Source: Candidatus Cloacimonadota bacterium
GTDB taxonomy: Bacteria; Cloacimonadota; Cloacimonadia; Cloacimonadales; TCS61
NCBI GenBank assembly: GCA_018654125.1
Contig: JABIME010000240.1
Span: 1 to 7,476, forward strand
Direction: 5' to 3'
Length of the DNA: 7,476 nt
Part shown: piece by piece, positions 7,394-7,476 of the stretch
Layout: each line of letters opens with the position of its first letter
Numbering within the stretch: position 1 is the stretch's first letter
The notes under the pieces: generated by a model
Database searches by the model: none
Told to the model about the DNA's origin: nothing
The model's input: only the letters and a program-made list of their open reading frames with translations
Made by a program: the position numbers and the translations under genes

Positions 7394-7476
7394 TTATTTT
7401 ATATTTTCTATTATATTCATTCCAAAAATCAATGCATCTTCTTGCGGAGAATGATAATAATTCTTTCTTGATCCTA
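7394..7476 (-). CDS. C-terminal end of an unidentified protein (26 codons visible)
   Basis: A reading frame open from the window's right edge ends in TAA at 7394-7396, 11 bp before the tmk start, with the tmk ribosome binding site directly after the stop. The visible tail reads GSRKNYYHSPQED (first 13 residues) and ends in an amphipathic helix-like segment, FGMNIIENIK. The HSPQED motif faintly recalls the C-terminal histidine region of M20 or M28 metallopeptidases, but 26 residues are too few for a family call. Its tight spacing suggests it belongs to the tmk operon. The tmk frame is also open upstream to the window edge, so this fragment is supported mainly by its position and stop codon. 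Confidence 0.6.
   Translation of the reverse strand, partial: GSRKNYYHSPQEDALIFGMNIIENIK

Overview
The window is AT-rich (GC roughly one third, judged by eye). Every gene I can support lies on the minus strand, so transcription runs from the right edge to the left edge. Several traits point to the FCB group (Bacteroidota and relatives such as Ignavibacteria, Cloacimonadota or Delongbacteria). The methionyl-tRNA synthetase has KMSTS where E. coli has KMSKS, and it carries a C-terminal tRNA-binding domain. The S41 protease has the long form with a charged insert before a YGGGGITPD motif. One possible promoter fits the TTG / TAnnTTTG pattern known from Bacteroidota. Most genes here have clear Shine-Dalgarno sequences, which is less usual for Bacteroidota proper. 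The assignment is inference from memory of these families.

Layout from right to left. (1) 7394-7476: the last 26 codons of an unidentified gene. (2) 6759-7382: thymidylate kinase, starting 11 bp after that gene. (3) 5104-6762: a membrane-anchored S41 carboxy-terminal processing protease, joined to tmk by a 4-bp ATGA overlap. A strong intrinsic terminator at 5037-5076 closes this first unit. (4) 2896-4920: metG, preceded by candidate promoters between the terminator and the gene. (5) 1996-2880: a soluble PAS-GGDEF diguanylate cyclase. (6) 767-1969: a second, membrane-bound PAS-GGDEF diguanylate cyclase whose start codon appears to be ATC. (7) 1-749: the N-terminal half of an APC-superfamily amino acid permease, cut by the window edge. 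Genes 4 to 7 are 15, 26 and 17 bp apart and look like one operon.

Functionally the window mixes housekeeping genes (dTMP phosphorylation, methionine charging, envelope proteolysis) with c-di-GMP signalling and amino acid uptake. Both cyclases keep the catalytic GG(D/E)EF motif and the RxxD inhibitory site, so both are predicted to be active and feedback-inhibited. They share a similar C-terminal half but have different sensor halves, one cytosolic and one membrane-anchored.

I found no CRISPR array, mobile element, tRNA, rRNA, or convincing undescribed system. The most notable oddity is the second cyclase: a near-perfect ribosome binding site sits five bases before an ATC codon, and the frame stays open through an extra transmembrane helix that an ATG-only gene call would drop.
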